Position numbers and translations under genes: made by a program | Shown: positions 9,229 through 17,721 of the stretch, piece after piece | Numbering within the stretch: the first letter of the stretch is position 1 | Layout: each line of letters begins with the position of its first letter | The notes under the pieces: model-generated | Told to the model about the DNA's origin: nothing | Database searches by the model: none | Seen by the model: only the letters and a program-made list of their open reading frames with translations | Origin: Mariniphaga sp. | GTDB lineage: Bacteria; Bacteroidota; Bacteroidia; Bacteroidales; Prolixibacteraceae | NCBI GenBank assembly: GCA_019429205.1 | Contig: JAHYIT010000018.1 | Coordinates: forward strand, 1-56,062 | Reading direction: 5' to 3' | Length of the DNA stretch: 56,062 bases

Positions 9229-10344
9229 ATGCGAATAAAGATATCTCTGTTTCTGGTAACATTAATTCTTGTCAGCTTTTCGGGTTTTAGCCAATCCCGG
9301 AAAATAATTCACATTCCTGATATTCAGGGTTTCCGCACACTGAAATGCGATTTTCATATGCATACTGTATTTTCCGACGGAACCGTATGGCCAACGGTAA
9401 GAATTGAAGAAGCCTGGCAGGAAGGGTTGGATGCCATTTCAATTACGGATCATATTGAATATCAGCCTCATTCAAAAGATGTTGTTGCTGATCATAACCG
9501 CTCGTTTGAAATAGCGGAACCCCTGGCAAATAACCGGAATATAATTCTTGTAAAAGGGGCCGAAATTACCCGGAGTATGCCGCCCGGCCATTTAAATGCA
9601 CTTTTTATAAGAAATGCGAATCTGCTTGAGCGCGTGGATGTTTTCGATGCCATTAAGGAAGCACGGGATCAGGGTGCGTTTCTTTTATGGAATCACCCGG
9701 GATGGAGAGCCCAGCAACCGGAAAATACTTTGTGGTGGGATGAACATACCAGGTTGCTGCAAAGTGATATGTTACACGGAATTGAAGTTTTCAATTACGA
9801 TGAATATTACCCCGAAGCCATTGACTGGGCACGCGAAAAGAAGTTGACAGTTTTTGCCAACACCGATGTTCATGAACCTATTGCTATGAATTACGATGTG
9901 GTTTCCGGCCACCGCCCCATGACTTTGGTTTTTGCCCGAAGCCGAACAGAAGGCGGAATCAGGGAGGCTCTTTTTAGCCGTAGAACACTGGCCTGGTTTA
10001 ACAACACACTGGTTGGACGGGCTAACCTGTTGGAACCTTTGTTTTTTGCATCATTGAAAGTTGTGAATCCTGCCGGAAAACTTCGAAATGAGGAATCAAG
10101 GAGAATTGAAATTGAAAATATTTCTGATGTGGACTATGAACTGGAACTGGTTCAACCGGGAGTGGGTTTCGATGCTCCTGAAAAACTTATTTTGAAGGCT
10201 CACCGGATTACCCCGCTTGAAATTACCGGAAATTCAGACCAGGTTGCTGAAATGAATGAACTTAAAGCATTTTATAAAGTGAAAAATATGATGGTAAGCT
10301 CTACTGATAACCTGGTGGTTACATTCGTTTTTGCAAACAATTAA
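9229..10344 (+). CDS. exported PHP-domain phosphoesterase
   Basis: A 371-residue protein with a clear N-terminal signal peptide (ISLFLVTLILVSFSGFSQS) followed by a PHP domain over about residues 35-240. Metal-binding motifs typical of PHP enzymes are visible: DFHMHTVFSDG, ITDHIEYQPH, KGAEITR, LWNHPGW and NTDVHEP. PHP proteins hydrolyse phosphate mono- or diesters with a trinuclear metal centre. Similar exported Bacteroidota proteins are sometimes named Sb-PDE family phosphodiesterase. The C-terminal ~100 residues look like a beta-sandwich accessory domain. It probably acts in the periplasm. The next gene starts 25 bases downstream. The substrate is unknown. Confidence 0.85.
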   Translation: MRIKISLFLVTLILVSFSGFSQSRKIIHIPDIQGFRTLKCDFHMHTVFSDGTVWPTVRIEEAWQEGLDAISITDHIEYQPHSKDVVADHNRSFEIAEPLANNRNIILVKGAEITRSMPPGHLNALFIRNANLLERVDVFDAIKEARDQGAFLLWNHPGWRAQQPENTLWWDEHTRLLQSDMLHGIEVFNYDEYYPEAIDWAREKKLTVFANTDVHEPIAMNYDVVSGHRPMTLVFARSRTEGGIREALFSRRTLAWFNNTLVGRANLLEPLFFASLKVVNPAGKLRNEESRRIEIENISDVDYELELVQPGVGFDAPEKLILKAHRITPLEITGNSDQVAEMNELKAFYKVKNMMVSSTDNLVVTFVFANN

Positions 10345-10369
10345 TTTGACGGCCTCAAATAAAATTGAA

Positions 10370-11035
10370 ATGGGAACCAACAAAAAGCAATTCCCACTGA
10401 AAAGTTATACACTCACCGGAAACAGCGAAATTTCTCCGGGCGTTCACCTGATAACATTTAACCGGCCATGGAATTTTTTGCCCGGGCAAGTAGTGAAAAT
10501 TGCCCTGAATACAACCTATCCCCCAAGAATTTACAGCCTTTGCAGCGGAAACCATGAGCAAGAAGCTACCATTCTTTTTAATATAAAAGAAGATGGCCTT
10601 TTAACACCAAAACTGGCCGGAATGATTCCCGGAGAAAAAATACTGGTGTCAGAACCTTACGGCAGTTTTTTGGGAATTGCCGGGCCTGCCTGGTGGATTT
10701 CCGCCGGAACCGGCATTGCACCTTTTTACAGCATGTTTCGCTCAGGCTTAGGCGAAAACAAAAAATTAATTCATGGAGTAAGTTATTTAAACCAGTTTTA
10801 TTTTGAAGATGAACTGGAGTGGGCATTGGGTGAAAACTATGTGCGGTGCTGTTCACGCGAATCATCTTGTAACACATTCCCGGGAAGGGTAAGCGATTAT
10901 ATTTCAGGGTTGGAAAATTTGCCTAATGTAAAATACTTCCTTTGCGGAAAAGCCATTATGGTGGTGGAAATGCGCGATTTGCTTATTTCAAAAGGGATTC
11001 CGTTCGAAAACATTCTGGCTGAAATTTATTTTTAG
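10370..11035 (+). CDS. FAD/NAD(P)-binding ferredoxin reductase-like protein
   Basis: A 221-residue ferredoxin-NADP+ reductase-like flavoprotein. The N-terminal FAD-binding barrel carries PRIYSLCSGN (the RxYS flavin motif) near residues 52-61. The C-terminal NAD(P) domain has WWISAGTGIAPFYSM, and the protein ends in LAEIYF, matching the usual aromatic C-terminus that stacks on the flavin. It probably shuttles electrons between NAD(P)H and a ferredoxin or flavodoxin. I chose the ATG at 10370 over a TTG at 10331 that would overlap the PHP gene. About 220 residues is short but within range for Fpr-like enzymes. Confidence 0.83.
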   Translation: MGTNKKQFPLKSYTLTGNSEISPGVHLITFNRPWNFLPGQVVKIALNTTYPPRIYSLCSGNHEQEATILFNIKEDGLLTPKLAGMIPGEKILVSEPYGSFLGIAGPAWWISAGTGIAPFYSMFRSGLGENKKLIHGVSYLNQFYFEDELEWALGENYVRCCSRESSCNTFPGRVSDYISGLENLPNVKYFLCGKAIMVVEMRDLLISKGIPFENILAEIYF

Positions 11036-11127
11036 AAAAAAAGAAATTAATCTGCTGTTGTAACTAAAATCCTAAATTCATTACAAATATAAAAGTTCAA
11101 AATTCACATTCATAAAATTCTATCAAC

Positions 11128-11838
11128 ATGAAAAAAACTTTTTCAATTCTGCTGGCAGTATTATTTGTTGCATTAGCAGGCCAGGTCAACGCTCAAAATT
11201 TAGATGAGGTGCTCAACAAACACTTTAAAACAATTGGCCAGGAAAAATTGCTGGAAAAACAAACTTACTCTGTAACAGCCACCATTCAGCAAATGGGAAT
11301 GGAGTTACCGATGGTGATGAAAATGAAACGCCCGAACAAATTCAGGATGGAGATGGAGATGCAGGGCCAAAAGATGATTCAGGCTTATGATGGTGAAAAA
11401 GGCTGGATGATTGCCCCCTGGATGAGCCCGGAACCGCAGGATTTATCAGGGCCCGAACTTGACCAGGCGATGGAACAGGCCAATATCGACGGCGAATTGT
11501 ATAACTATAAAGATAAGGGTACTACTGCCACGCTTATTGGAAAGGTAAATGTGGATGGTTCACCTATGTTCAATATTAAACTTACCGGTAAAGACGGCAA
11601 TGTTAAAAATTATTTTATTGATGCCGAATCTTATCTTGTGAGAAAAGTAAAAGCAAAGTTAAGTGCGCAGGGGCAGGAGGTTGAAGTGGAACAAACCCTG
11701 AGCGATTATAAAAATATTGACGGAATTTTAATGCCCATGAGAATGGAGTCGAAAATGCCCATGGGGACGGCAAATATAGTTTTTGAAAATATCACATTTG
11801 GTGAAAATTTCGATGATTCGATTTTTACCCGGCCATAG
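11128..11838 (+). CDS. LolA-like exported protein
   Basis: A 236-residue exported protein with a cleavable signal peptide (TFSILLAVLFVALAGQVNAQ). The mature part resembles Bacteroidota proteins of the LolA/LolB-like outer-membrane lipoprotein-sorting class, with beta-strands alternating around methionine-rich stretches (MKMKRPNKFRMEMEMQGQKM) and a C-terminal YKNIDGILMPMRMESKM. Such proteins bind lipids or lipoproteins in the periplasm, but a specific role cannot be assigned. It is followed by a bidirectional terminator and a convergent gene. Confidence 0.72.
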   Translation: MKKTFSILLAVLFVALAGQVNAQNLDEVLNKHFKTIGQEKLLEKQTYSVTATIQQMGMELPMVMKMKRPNKFRMEMEMQGQKMIQAYDGEKGWMIAPWMSPEPQDLSGPELDQAMEQANIDGELYNYKDKGTTATLIGKVNVDGSPMFNIKLTGKDGNVKNYFIDAESYLVRKVKAKLSAQGQEVEVEQTLSDYKNIDGILMPMRMESKMPMGTANIVFENITFGENFDDSIFTRP

Positions 11839-11987
11839 AATAAATTTCCTCTTCAATTCTTTTCAACTTCAAAGCGATTTTCCTCCAAAACCCGGAAGGT
11901 ATTTTCCTGTGCCCTTTTTGCATGAAAAGCAGCTTGTTGGAGTTGCAGGTTTATTCTTTCAGGAACAAATAAATTTATTTAAACAAC
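11839..11987. other. short intergenic tail
   Basis: About 150 bases downstream of the LolA-like gene with no convincing coding signal. An open plus-strand frame passing through it lacks any recognisable domain. Confidence 0.4.
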
Positions 11988-12014
11988 AAAAAAGGGAGCA
12001 AAGGCTCCCTTTTT
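11988..12014. terminator. bidirectional rho-independent terminator
   Basis: A GGGAGC / GCTCCC stem with a three-base loop, flanked by A6 on the left and T6 on the right. It can stop transcription on both strands, which fits its place between the convergent LolA-like gene and the sugar dehydrogenase gene. Confidence 0.88.
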
Positions 12015-12069
12015 TATGCTTACTATTTGTAAGTTAAATCAATAATTATTAATTATCATGTCGATTGTG

Positions 12070-13488
12070 TCATTTCTCAGGAGTTAAACGAACCACTTTC
12101 CCCGGATTGTTCAACACCACGTAAATGGCGCCATCGGGTCCGGTAGAAACATCGCGAACCCTGCCTGCTCCTTTAAATATAACTTGCTCATGAATTACGC
12201 GGTCTTCTTCAATTTGCAACAAGCGTACTTCTTCATATTTTAATGCGCCTGCCAACAATCTGTTTTTCCATTTTTTGAATAAATCGCCGGTGTAAAAATC
12301 GAGTCCGCAAACTGCAATGGAAGGATTCCAGTAAAAATTGGGTTGCTGCATACCGGGCAAGTGGGTCAGCTCGGTTATAACGGTTCCGTTGTAATTTCTT
12401 CCGTAGGTAACGGTTTCCCAACCGTAGTTTTTCCCTGCCTGAATCAGGTTCAGTTCGTCGCCGCCCATGGGACCGTGTTCGGTTGTCCATAATTGACCGG
12501 TTTCGGGATGTATGGCCATTCCCTGGATATTTCGGTTTCCAAGACTGTACAATGATTTCATGGCTTTTTCATCGTGCATAAACGGGTTGTTTGCCGGAAT
12601 TCCCCCGTCTTTGTAAATACGATGAACTTTTCCGTTGGGCAGGGAATTATCTTGTGCCTGGTATCCGGCTCCCCGGTCGCCAATGGCAAAATAGAGGTGT
12701 CCCCACGGATCGAAAACAATGCGGCAACCGTAGTGGTGGCGGGTTGTTCGGTAGGTTTCGGGAGGTGCTTCATACAGCAACTGTTCATTTGTCCATGTGT
12801 TATTTTCAATTTTTCCGCGAACAATGCGGGTCATGGCCGGCGCCCTTTCGCCCTGAAAATCATCAAGTGCGTGGCTGTAAGCCAGATAAACCCAGCCATT
12901 TTCATCGTATAGCGGATCAACAGCAACATCCATTAATCCGCCCTGTCCTTCGTGCAAAACTTTAGGTGTATTTTTTATTGGTTCGGGCTGAAGTACGCCA
13001 TTTTTTACCACCCGCAACCGGCCAGGCCTTTCAGTAATCAAGGCGGTATTTTCGTCAATAAAATCTATAGCCCACGGAATTTCAAGATTGTCGGCAAATG
13101 TTTCCACTTCCATAAAATAATCCATGGTTTCATGCATTTCGGGAGTTGGTGGTTTAACCACACCTTTTTCATCTTCAACATTTCGGATATATTGAACTAC
13201 AGCCTGGATTTCATTATCAGTCATTGACCGTTCGTAGGATGGCATTCCCAGGTGTGGAATTCCGTGTTTTATATTTCTGCGAATGTAGCTGTCCCCGGCT
13301 CCAAACTGCCAAACACCGTCAATCAGGCTCGAAGCCATTCCACCGTTTAACTCAGCACCATGGCACTGGGCACAATATTGCTGATACAAAGCTGCCCCGT
13401 TGGGTTGGGCACGAAGAGTAAAGCTAAAAGCCATAAGCAAAATTACCGGATAAAAAGCGATTTTAAGTTTTTTGTTGTAAGTACTCAT
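12070..13488 (-). CDS. PQQ-type sugar dehydrogenase fused to cytochrome c
   Basis: A 472-residue exported redox enzyme. A signal peptide (about 1-28) is followed by a cytochrome c domain with heme motif CAQCH near residue 40 and a distal Met candidate in IPHLGMPSYERSM. From about residue 130 comes a six-bladed glucose/sorbosone-dehydrogenase beta-propeller (IPWAIDFIDENTALITERPGRLRVV, cut here to its start, IPWAIDFIDEN; also LYFAIGDRGAGYQ and TTEHGPMGGDELN). Family members oxidise aldoses with PQQ in the periplasm; the fused cytochrome would pass electrons to the respiratory chain. PQQ biosynthesis genes are not in the window, so the cofactor may be scavenged or the name only approximate. It appears to be a single-gene unit. 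Confidence 0.88.
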   Translation of the reverse strand: MSTYNKKLKIAFYPVILLMAFSFTLRAQPNGAALYQQYCAQCHGAELNGGMASSLIDGVWQFGAGDSYIRRNIKHGIPHLGMPSYERSMTDNEIQAVVQYIRNVEDEKGVVKPPTPEMHETMDYFMEVETFADNLEIPWAIDFIDENTALITERPGRLRVVKNGVLQPEPIKNTPKVLHEGQGGLMDVAVDPLYDENGWVYLAYSHALDDFQGERAPAMTRIVRGKIENNTWTNEQLLYEAPPETYRTTRHHYGCRIVFDPWGHLYFAIGDRGAGYQAQDNSLPNGKVHRIYKDGGIPANNPFMHDEKAMKSLYSLGNRNIQGMAIHPETGQLWTTEHGPMGGDELNLIQAGKNYGWETVTYGRNYNGTVITELTHLPGMQQPNFYWNPSIAVCGLDFYTGDLFKKWKNRLLAGALKYEEVRLLQIEEDRVIHEQVIFKGAGRVRDVSTGPDGAIYVVLNNPGKVVRLTPEK

Positions 13489-13584
13489 AAGACAATGATT
13501 ATAATTTTATTTAATATACAAAAAACCAGATAGAAAAAGGTTTATGGAATGACAACTTTTTCTTCAAAAAAATAAATTCAGGTG

Positions 13585-14709
13585 TCAATTACCTGTTTGT
13601 TTTATGCTTTTCCACAAAAGGCTGGCTGTTTTATCCCAGCTAAAATTCTTTTTTTGCCTGAATCCTTTTTCAATGAGTTCGTTTCGTAAAACTGAATCGG
13701 AGGCAATTTTTTTCATGGCTACGGTAATATGTTTAACATTCTCTGGTTCAACATACAAAACAGCATCGCCGCCTACTTCGGGCATGGAGGTAGTGTTTGA
13801 ACAAATTACCGGAATGCCGGCACTCATTGCTTCCAGAATGGGAATTCCAAAACCTTCGAAAAAGGGAACGAAAGCGAGCGCCAGAGCTGATCCGAATATT
13901 CCGTAAATTTCCTCCTGCGAAATCCGTCCGGTAAAAACCACATCGTTTTTAAACTGCATTTTTTGCCAGGTTTCGGAAATTTCTCCGGTTTTATGCATTT
14001 CTCCGCCAACAATTAAAAGTTTTGCATGACTATCAGAATTAGTTTTAAATGCATCGAAAGCTTTCAATAACCCGGCAATGTTTTTACGGGGATGCAAAGC
14101 GCCCACAAATAAAAAATAGGGAACTCCATCTGTGTATTTTTGTCGAACTAACCTTTGCTCTTCGGGAGGAAAAGGCCTGAATTCTTCGTTGCAGCCATCG
14201 TAAACCACATCTATTTTTTCAGGATTAATCAGGTATGTTTTTGCAATGTCAGCTTTTGAATAGTTTGAAACCGTTGCAATTCTTGCTGCTTTTCGGGCAA
14301 ATTTCGGGAAAAAGTAATTGTAGTACCATCTTTTCATTCCGGGTATATCCTGTGGGCGGTGTGCAAAACTAATATCGTGAATAACAGCCAACTGCCGAAC
14401 TTTTGTTTTTAGTGAAATATACCCGTCGGGTGATAGGAAAACATCAGCTTTGTATTTTTTCAGCACTCGTGGAATCTGATATTCAAACCAAAGGTAAAAA
14501 AGGACAGGATGCCTTGCCGGAGGGCCAATAACAACTGGTATAACGTTATCTGAAAAAATGAATTCTTCCGAATACGGTCTATCGAAAATGAAAATAAACT
14601 CATGTTCAGGATGATTGCGTGTCATCCGCTTTAATGTTTCATAAGAAAACCAGCCCATTCCTTCCAGTTTTCCTTTTAATAATAACCTTGTGTTTACAGC
14701 AATTCTCAT
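13585..14709 (-). CDS. GT4-family glycosyltransferase
   Basis: A 374-residue GT-B glycosyltransferase of family GT4. The C-terminal nucleotide-sugar domain has FLFVGALHPRKNIAGLLKAF and the retaining-enzyme motif EGFGIPILEAMSAGIPVI, with the two glutamates spaced as expected. The N-terminal domain carries a glycine-containing loop (GKLEGMGWFSYE) for the acceptor. It likely adds a sugar to a cell-surface polysaccharide or glycolipid. It is divergent from the FkbM methyltransferase and flippase genes, suggesting a small shared glycan locus; donor and acceptor are unknown. Confidence 0.9.
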   Translation of the reverse strand: MRIAVNTRLLLKGKLEGMGWFSYETLKRMTRNHPEHEFIFIFDRPYSEEFIFSDNVIPVVIGPPARHPVLFYLWFEYQIPRVLKKYKADVFLSPDGYISLKTKVRQLAVIHDISFAHRPQDIPGMKRWYYNYFFPKFARKAARIATVSNYSKADIAKTYLINPEKIDVVYDGCNEEFRPFPPEEQRLVRQKYTDGVPYFLFVGALHPRKNIAGLLKAFDAFKTNSDSHAKLLIVGGEMHKTGEISETWQKMQFKNDVVFTGRISQEEIYGIFGSALALAFVPFFEGFGIPILEAMSAGIPVICSNTTSMPEVGGDAVLYVEPENVKHITVAMKKIASDSVLRNELIEKGFRQKKNFSWDKTASLLWKSIKQTGN

Positions 14710-14742
14710 AAATTAAACATGAATTTAGAAATAAAAATCCAA

Positions 14743-14750
14743 TATCTTTG
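14743..14750 (+). promoter_or_regulatory. Bacteroidota -7 promoter element
   Basis: TATCTTTG matches the Bacteroidota -7 consensus TAnnTTTG and lies 17 bases before the FkbM gene ATG, giving a very short leader. The -33 region is only weakly matched. Confidence 0.55.
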
Positions 14751-14767
14751 CACCTTTGCTAAATTTG

Positions 14768-15517
14768 ATGAAAACATTCATAAAATACATCCTTCAAAAA
14801 ATACTTGGTCTCAAAACCTATCTTTATGTTTTTGCCCGTTTTGTTATTATAAAACTCCGCTGGGATAAACGGGAGAAAGATTTTTTTCATTTTCTGAAAC
14901 TATTACCCGATGAAGGCCTTGTGCTCGATTTAGGCGCAAACATTGGCGCAACCAGTTATCATCTGGCAAAAAAATTACCCCAAAGCACTGTTTTTTCTTT
15001 TGAACCGCTGGAAATAAACATGGAAATCCTTAAACGGATAAAAAAAAGATTCGGACTAAAAAACATCAGGGAATTTATGATGGCCCTGGGAGATGAAAAT
15101 ACAACGCTTGAAATGGTGATGCCGGTAATTAACAAAGTACCCATGCATGGTCTGAGCCATGCAATTCACAAAGATATTACCGAAAACAACAACGGACTCA
15201 AATTTGAAGTACCGATGGTGCGCCTCGACGATTTTCAGGAATTAAAAAATACCGGAAAAAGAATAACAGGAATAAAAATAGATGTAGAGAATTATGAATA
15301 TTATGTGTTGAAAGGCGCCGAAAAGCTGATAAAAAAACACAAGCCCGTTATATACTGCGAATTGTGGGAAAACGACACCCGAAAAAAAACCTTCGCGTTT
15401 TTAAATAAAATGGGCTACTCTGCGTTTATCCTTCATAAAAAAGAGTTGGTTCCATTTACGGAAAACTTCCACAGTAAAAACAATTTCTTTTTTATGGCAG
15501 ATTCATTAACCGACTGA
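14768..15517 (+). CDS. FkbM family methyltransferase
   Basis: A 249-residue SAM-dependent methyltransferase of the FkbM family. Visible features are the SAM-binding loop VLDLGANIGATSYHLAKK (near residues 55-72), an acidic SFEPLEIN after strand 2, and the family-typical late motif GIKIDVENYEYYVLKGAEKL. Such enzymes O-methylate sugars or other hydroxyls in surface glycans and natural products. I chose the ATG at 14768 over a TTG four codons upstream because it fits the promoter and gives a normal N-terminus. The flippase gene follows after 12 bases. Confidence 0.86.
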   Translation: MKTFIKYILQKILGLKTYLYVFARFVIIKLRWDKREKDFFHFLKLLPDEGLVLDLGANIGATSYHLAKKLPQSTVFSFEPLEINMEILKRIKKRFGLKNIREFMMALGDENTTLEMVMPVINKVPMHGLSHAIHKDITENNNGLKFEVPMVRLDDFQELKNTGKRITGIKIDVENYEYYVLKGAEKLIKKHKPVIYCELWENDTRKKTFAFLNKMGYSAFILHKKELVPFTENFHSKNNFFFMADSLTD

Positions 15518-15529
15518 TATCGAACTGAT

Positions 15530-16972
15530 TTGAAACGGAAATTTGTTACAAACCTGATCCTGTTGCTAGCCCTGAACCTGCTGGTTAAGCCATTCTGGAT
15601 TTTTGGAATCGACCGCACGGTGCAAAACATGGTGGGCGACGAAAGTTATGGTTTGTATTTCGCGTTGTTCAACTTTTCCATGATTCTCAATATTCTGCTC
15701 GATGTAGGCATTACCAACTATAACAACCGAAACATCTCGCGTCACAACTTTCTGCTTCCCAAACACCTGGCAAATATTGTAGGCCTGAAATTGGTTTTAG
15801 CAGTTGTTTATGCGGTTTTCAGCCTTGTAGTTGCTGCCGTAATTGGGTACAGCAACATCCAGATTCATCTGCTTTTCTTCCTTATTTTCAACCAGTTTCT
15901 CATATCGTTTACGCTCTACCTGCGGTCAAACATCACCGCGCTGCAACTCTTTCGAACCGACAGCCTGCTTTCGGTACTCGATCGCTCGCTGATGATTGCC
16001 ATTTGCAGTGTGCTCTTATTTACCGATGTGCTTGGTGGAAAATTCAGTATCCAATGGTTTGTGTATGCCCAAACTGTGGCCTACGTTTTAACTGCCTTCA
16101 TCACATTTGCCATTGTTCTTAAAAAATCAGGGAAAATCAGAGTCCGTTTCAATCCGAAGTTTTTCATTGTATTTCTCAGAAAATCATATCCTTACGCACT
16201 TCTGATTTTGTTAATGGCCCTGTATAACAGAATAGATTCTGTGATGCTTGAGCGCCTGATTCCGGGAAAAGAAGGTCAGGAACAGGCAGGTATTTACGCG
16301 CAGGCTTTCCGTCTGCTGGATGCCGTTTCCATGTTTGGTGCGCTGATTGCCGGTTTGCTGCTTCCCATTTTTTCAAAAATGATAAAACAGCGTGAACCGG
16401 TGGGCGAAATGGTTAAACTTGCTTATACCCTGCTTATAATTCCGGCCGTCATAGTTGCTGTTTCAAGTGTTTATTACGATGGCGAAATCATGTCGCTGCT
16501 GTACAAATCGAACACGGCCTATTCCTCTGATATTCTTGGCATTCTGATGATTGGCTTTATCGGCATTGCCACTACCTACATTTTCGGAACGCTTTTAACC
16601 GCCAACGGCAGTCTGAAACAGCTCAATATTATGGCCTTTTCGGGTATGGTGCTGAATGTGGCCCTGAACTTGATTCTTATTCCCCGTTTGCAGGCCTACG
16701 GATCGGCTTATGCGAGCCTTTCCACACAACTTTTTACCGGGGCCGCGCAACTCATCCTTGCTTTGGTTATTTTCAGGTTGAAACCCGGTTTCACATTCAT
16801 GCTGCAATTGTTTGCATTTGCCGGAGTGACCATCGTTTTGGCAGTGCTTACCAAAAATATGGATAACTGGATTTACGGTTACTTTACCATGATTGCCGGT
16901 TCGGTTTTGTTTGCATTTATCATTCGTCTGATCAGCATCAGAGACATGCTCAAAATCATTCTCTACAAATAG
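15530..16972 (+). CDS. polysaccharide flippase (Wzx/MATE-like), TTG start
   Basis: A 480-residue integral membrane protein of the oligosaccharide flippase family with about 12-14 hydrophobic segments. It probably moves lipid-linked glycan units across the inner membrane. The N-terminus MKRKFVTNLILLLALNL...FGIDRTVQN fits the family start exactly, yet the codon at 15530 is TTG. An in-frame stop lies four codons upstream, so no ATG is available without losing the conserved N-terminus. It sits between FkbM and DUF3267 genes in one operon. Which glycan it exports is not evident. Confidence 0.87.
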   Translation: MKRKFVTNLILLLALNLLVKPFWIFGIDRTVQNMVGDESYGLYFALFNFSMILNILLDVGITNYNNRNISRHNFLLPKHLANIVGLKLVLAVVYAVFSLVVAAVIGYSNIQIHLLFFLIFNQFLISFTLYLRSNITALQLFRTDSLLSVLDRSLMIAICSVLLFTDVLGGKFSIQWFVYAQTVAYVLTAFITFAIVLKKSGKIRVRFNPKFFIVFLRKSYPYALLILLMALYNRIDSVMLERLIPGKEGQEQAGIYAQAFRLLDAVSMFGALIAGLLLPIFSKMIKQREPVGEMVKLAYTLLIIPAVIVAVSSVYYDGEIMSLLYKSNTAYSSDILGILMIGFIGIATTYIFGTLLTANGSLKQLNIMAFSGMVLNVALNLILIPRLQAYGSAYASLSTQLFTGAAQLILALVIFRLKPGFTFMLQLFAFAGVTIVLAVLTKNMDNWIYGYFTMIAGSVLFAFIIRLISIRDMLKIILYK

Positions 16973-16978
16973 ATTGAT

Positions 16979-17611
16979 ATGGCAAATCCAACCATTGAAG
17001 AATTACAAAACAACGAAAAATACGAACTGGTTGCCGAACTGGAACACCGGCAAATAAAGGAGTTTGTAATGAATCAAATTACTACTGAAAGCAAGTTCAT
17101 AAAGGGATTTATGATTTATCAGGGGATTATGATTCTGGTGGGTTTGTTTTTTGCCACCCGCCCCATTGTACTGGCTATGCGCGGAAACACGGAACCGCTC
17201 TTTTATTTACTGGGAGCTGTTGCTTTTACGTTTACCTTGCTGATAATCATTCACGAACTGCTCCACCTTCTGGCGCTGAAAATCACCGGGGCGCCCAGAA
17301 TTAAAATCGGCGGCTACCTCAAAAAATTCATTTTTTATGCCGAAGCCGACCGGCATGTGCTCAACCGCGAGCAGTTTTCTTTGGTGGCACTTACTCCTCT
17401 GGTGGTGGTGAAAGTGATAACATTAACTGGAATTATTCTCACCATCAGCGAACCTGCTTTCTATTTCTGGATGTTTGTAATGAGCGCTCACAGCCTTTTC
17501 TGTGCCGGCGATATTGGTATGCTGGCATTTTTCGACCGGTTCCCGGATTCAAAAGTTTACACCTATGATGTGCAGGAGGAGAAACGGAGTTATTTTTTCA
17601 GGGAAAAATAA
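16979..17611 (+). CDS. DUF3267 zinc-protease-like membrane protein
   Basis: A 210-residue membrane protein with about four hydrophobic segments and a metalloprotease-type HExxH motif in LIIIHELLHLLALKITG near residues 91-107. This resembles the DUF3267 family, which is related to site-2-protease/M50-like folds. Catalytic activity is possible but unproven; the second-site metal ligand is not obvious by eye. It starts 6 bases after the flippase stop, suggesting co-transcription, although no functional link with glycan export is known. Confidence 0.78.
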   Translation: MANPTIEELQNNEKYELVAELEHRQIKEFVMNQITTESKFIKGFMIYQGIMILVGLFFATRPIVLAMRGNTEPLFYLLGAVAFTFTLLIIIHELLHLLALKITGAPRIKIGGYLKKFIFYAEADRHVLNREQFSLVALTPLVVVKVITLTGIILTISEPAFYFWMFVMSAHSLFCAGDIGMLAFFDRFPDSKVYTYDVQEEKRSYFFREK

Positions 17612-17721
17612 ACTTTGTATATATCCTTTCTTCTGTAAATATACTGACAAACAGATAGTTTTAAAAAATAAAATTCCCTTGTGGCTTTTGGGATTTTTGT
17701 ATTGAAAAAAGCACGAACTGT

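Noticed and set aside
10331-10369. TTG start for the flavin reductase
   Set aside because: It would overlap the PHP gene and adds 13 residues that fit nothing; ATG at 10370 fits the family better.
17612-17721. Strong terminator between DUF3267 and the histidine kinase gene
   Set aside because: The best stem (TTCCC / GGGA with T-run) is short and imperfect, so I do not call it.
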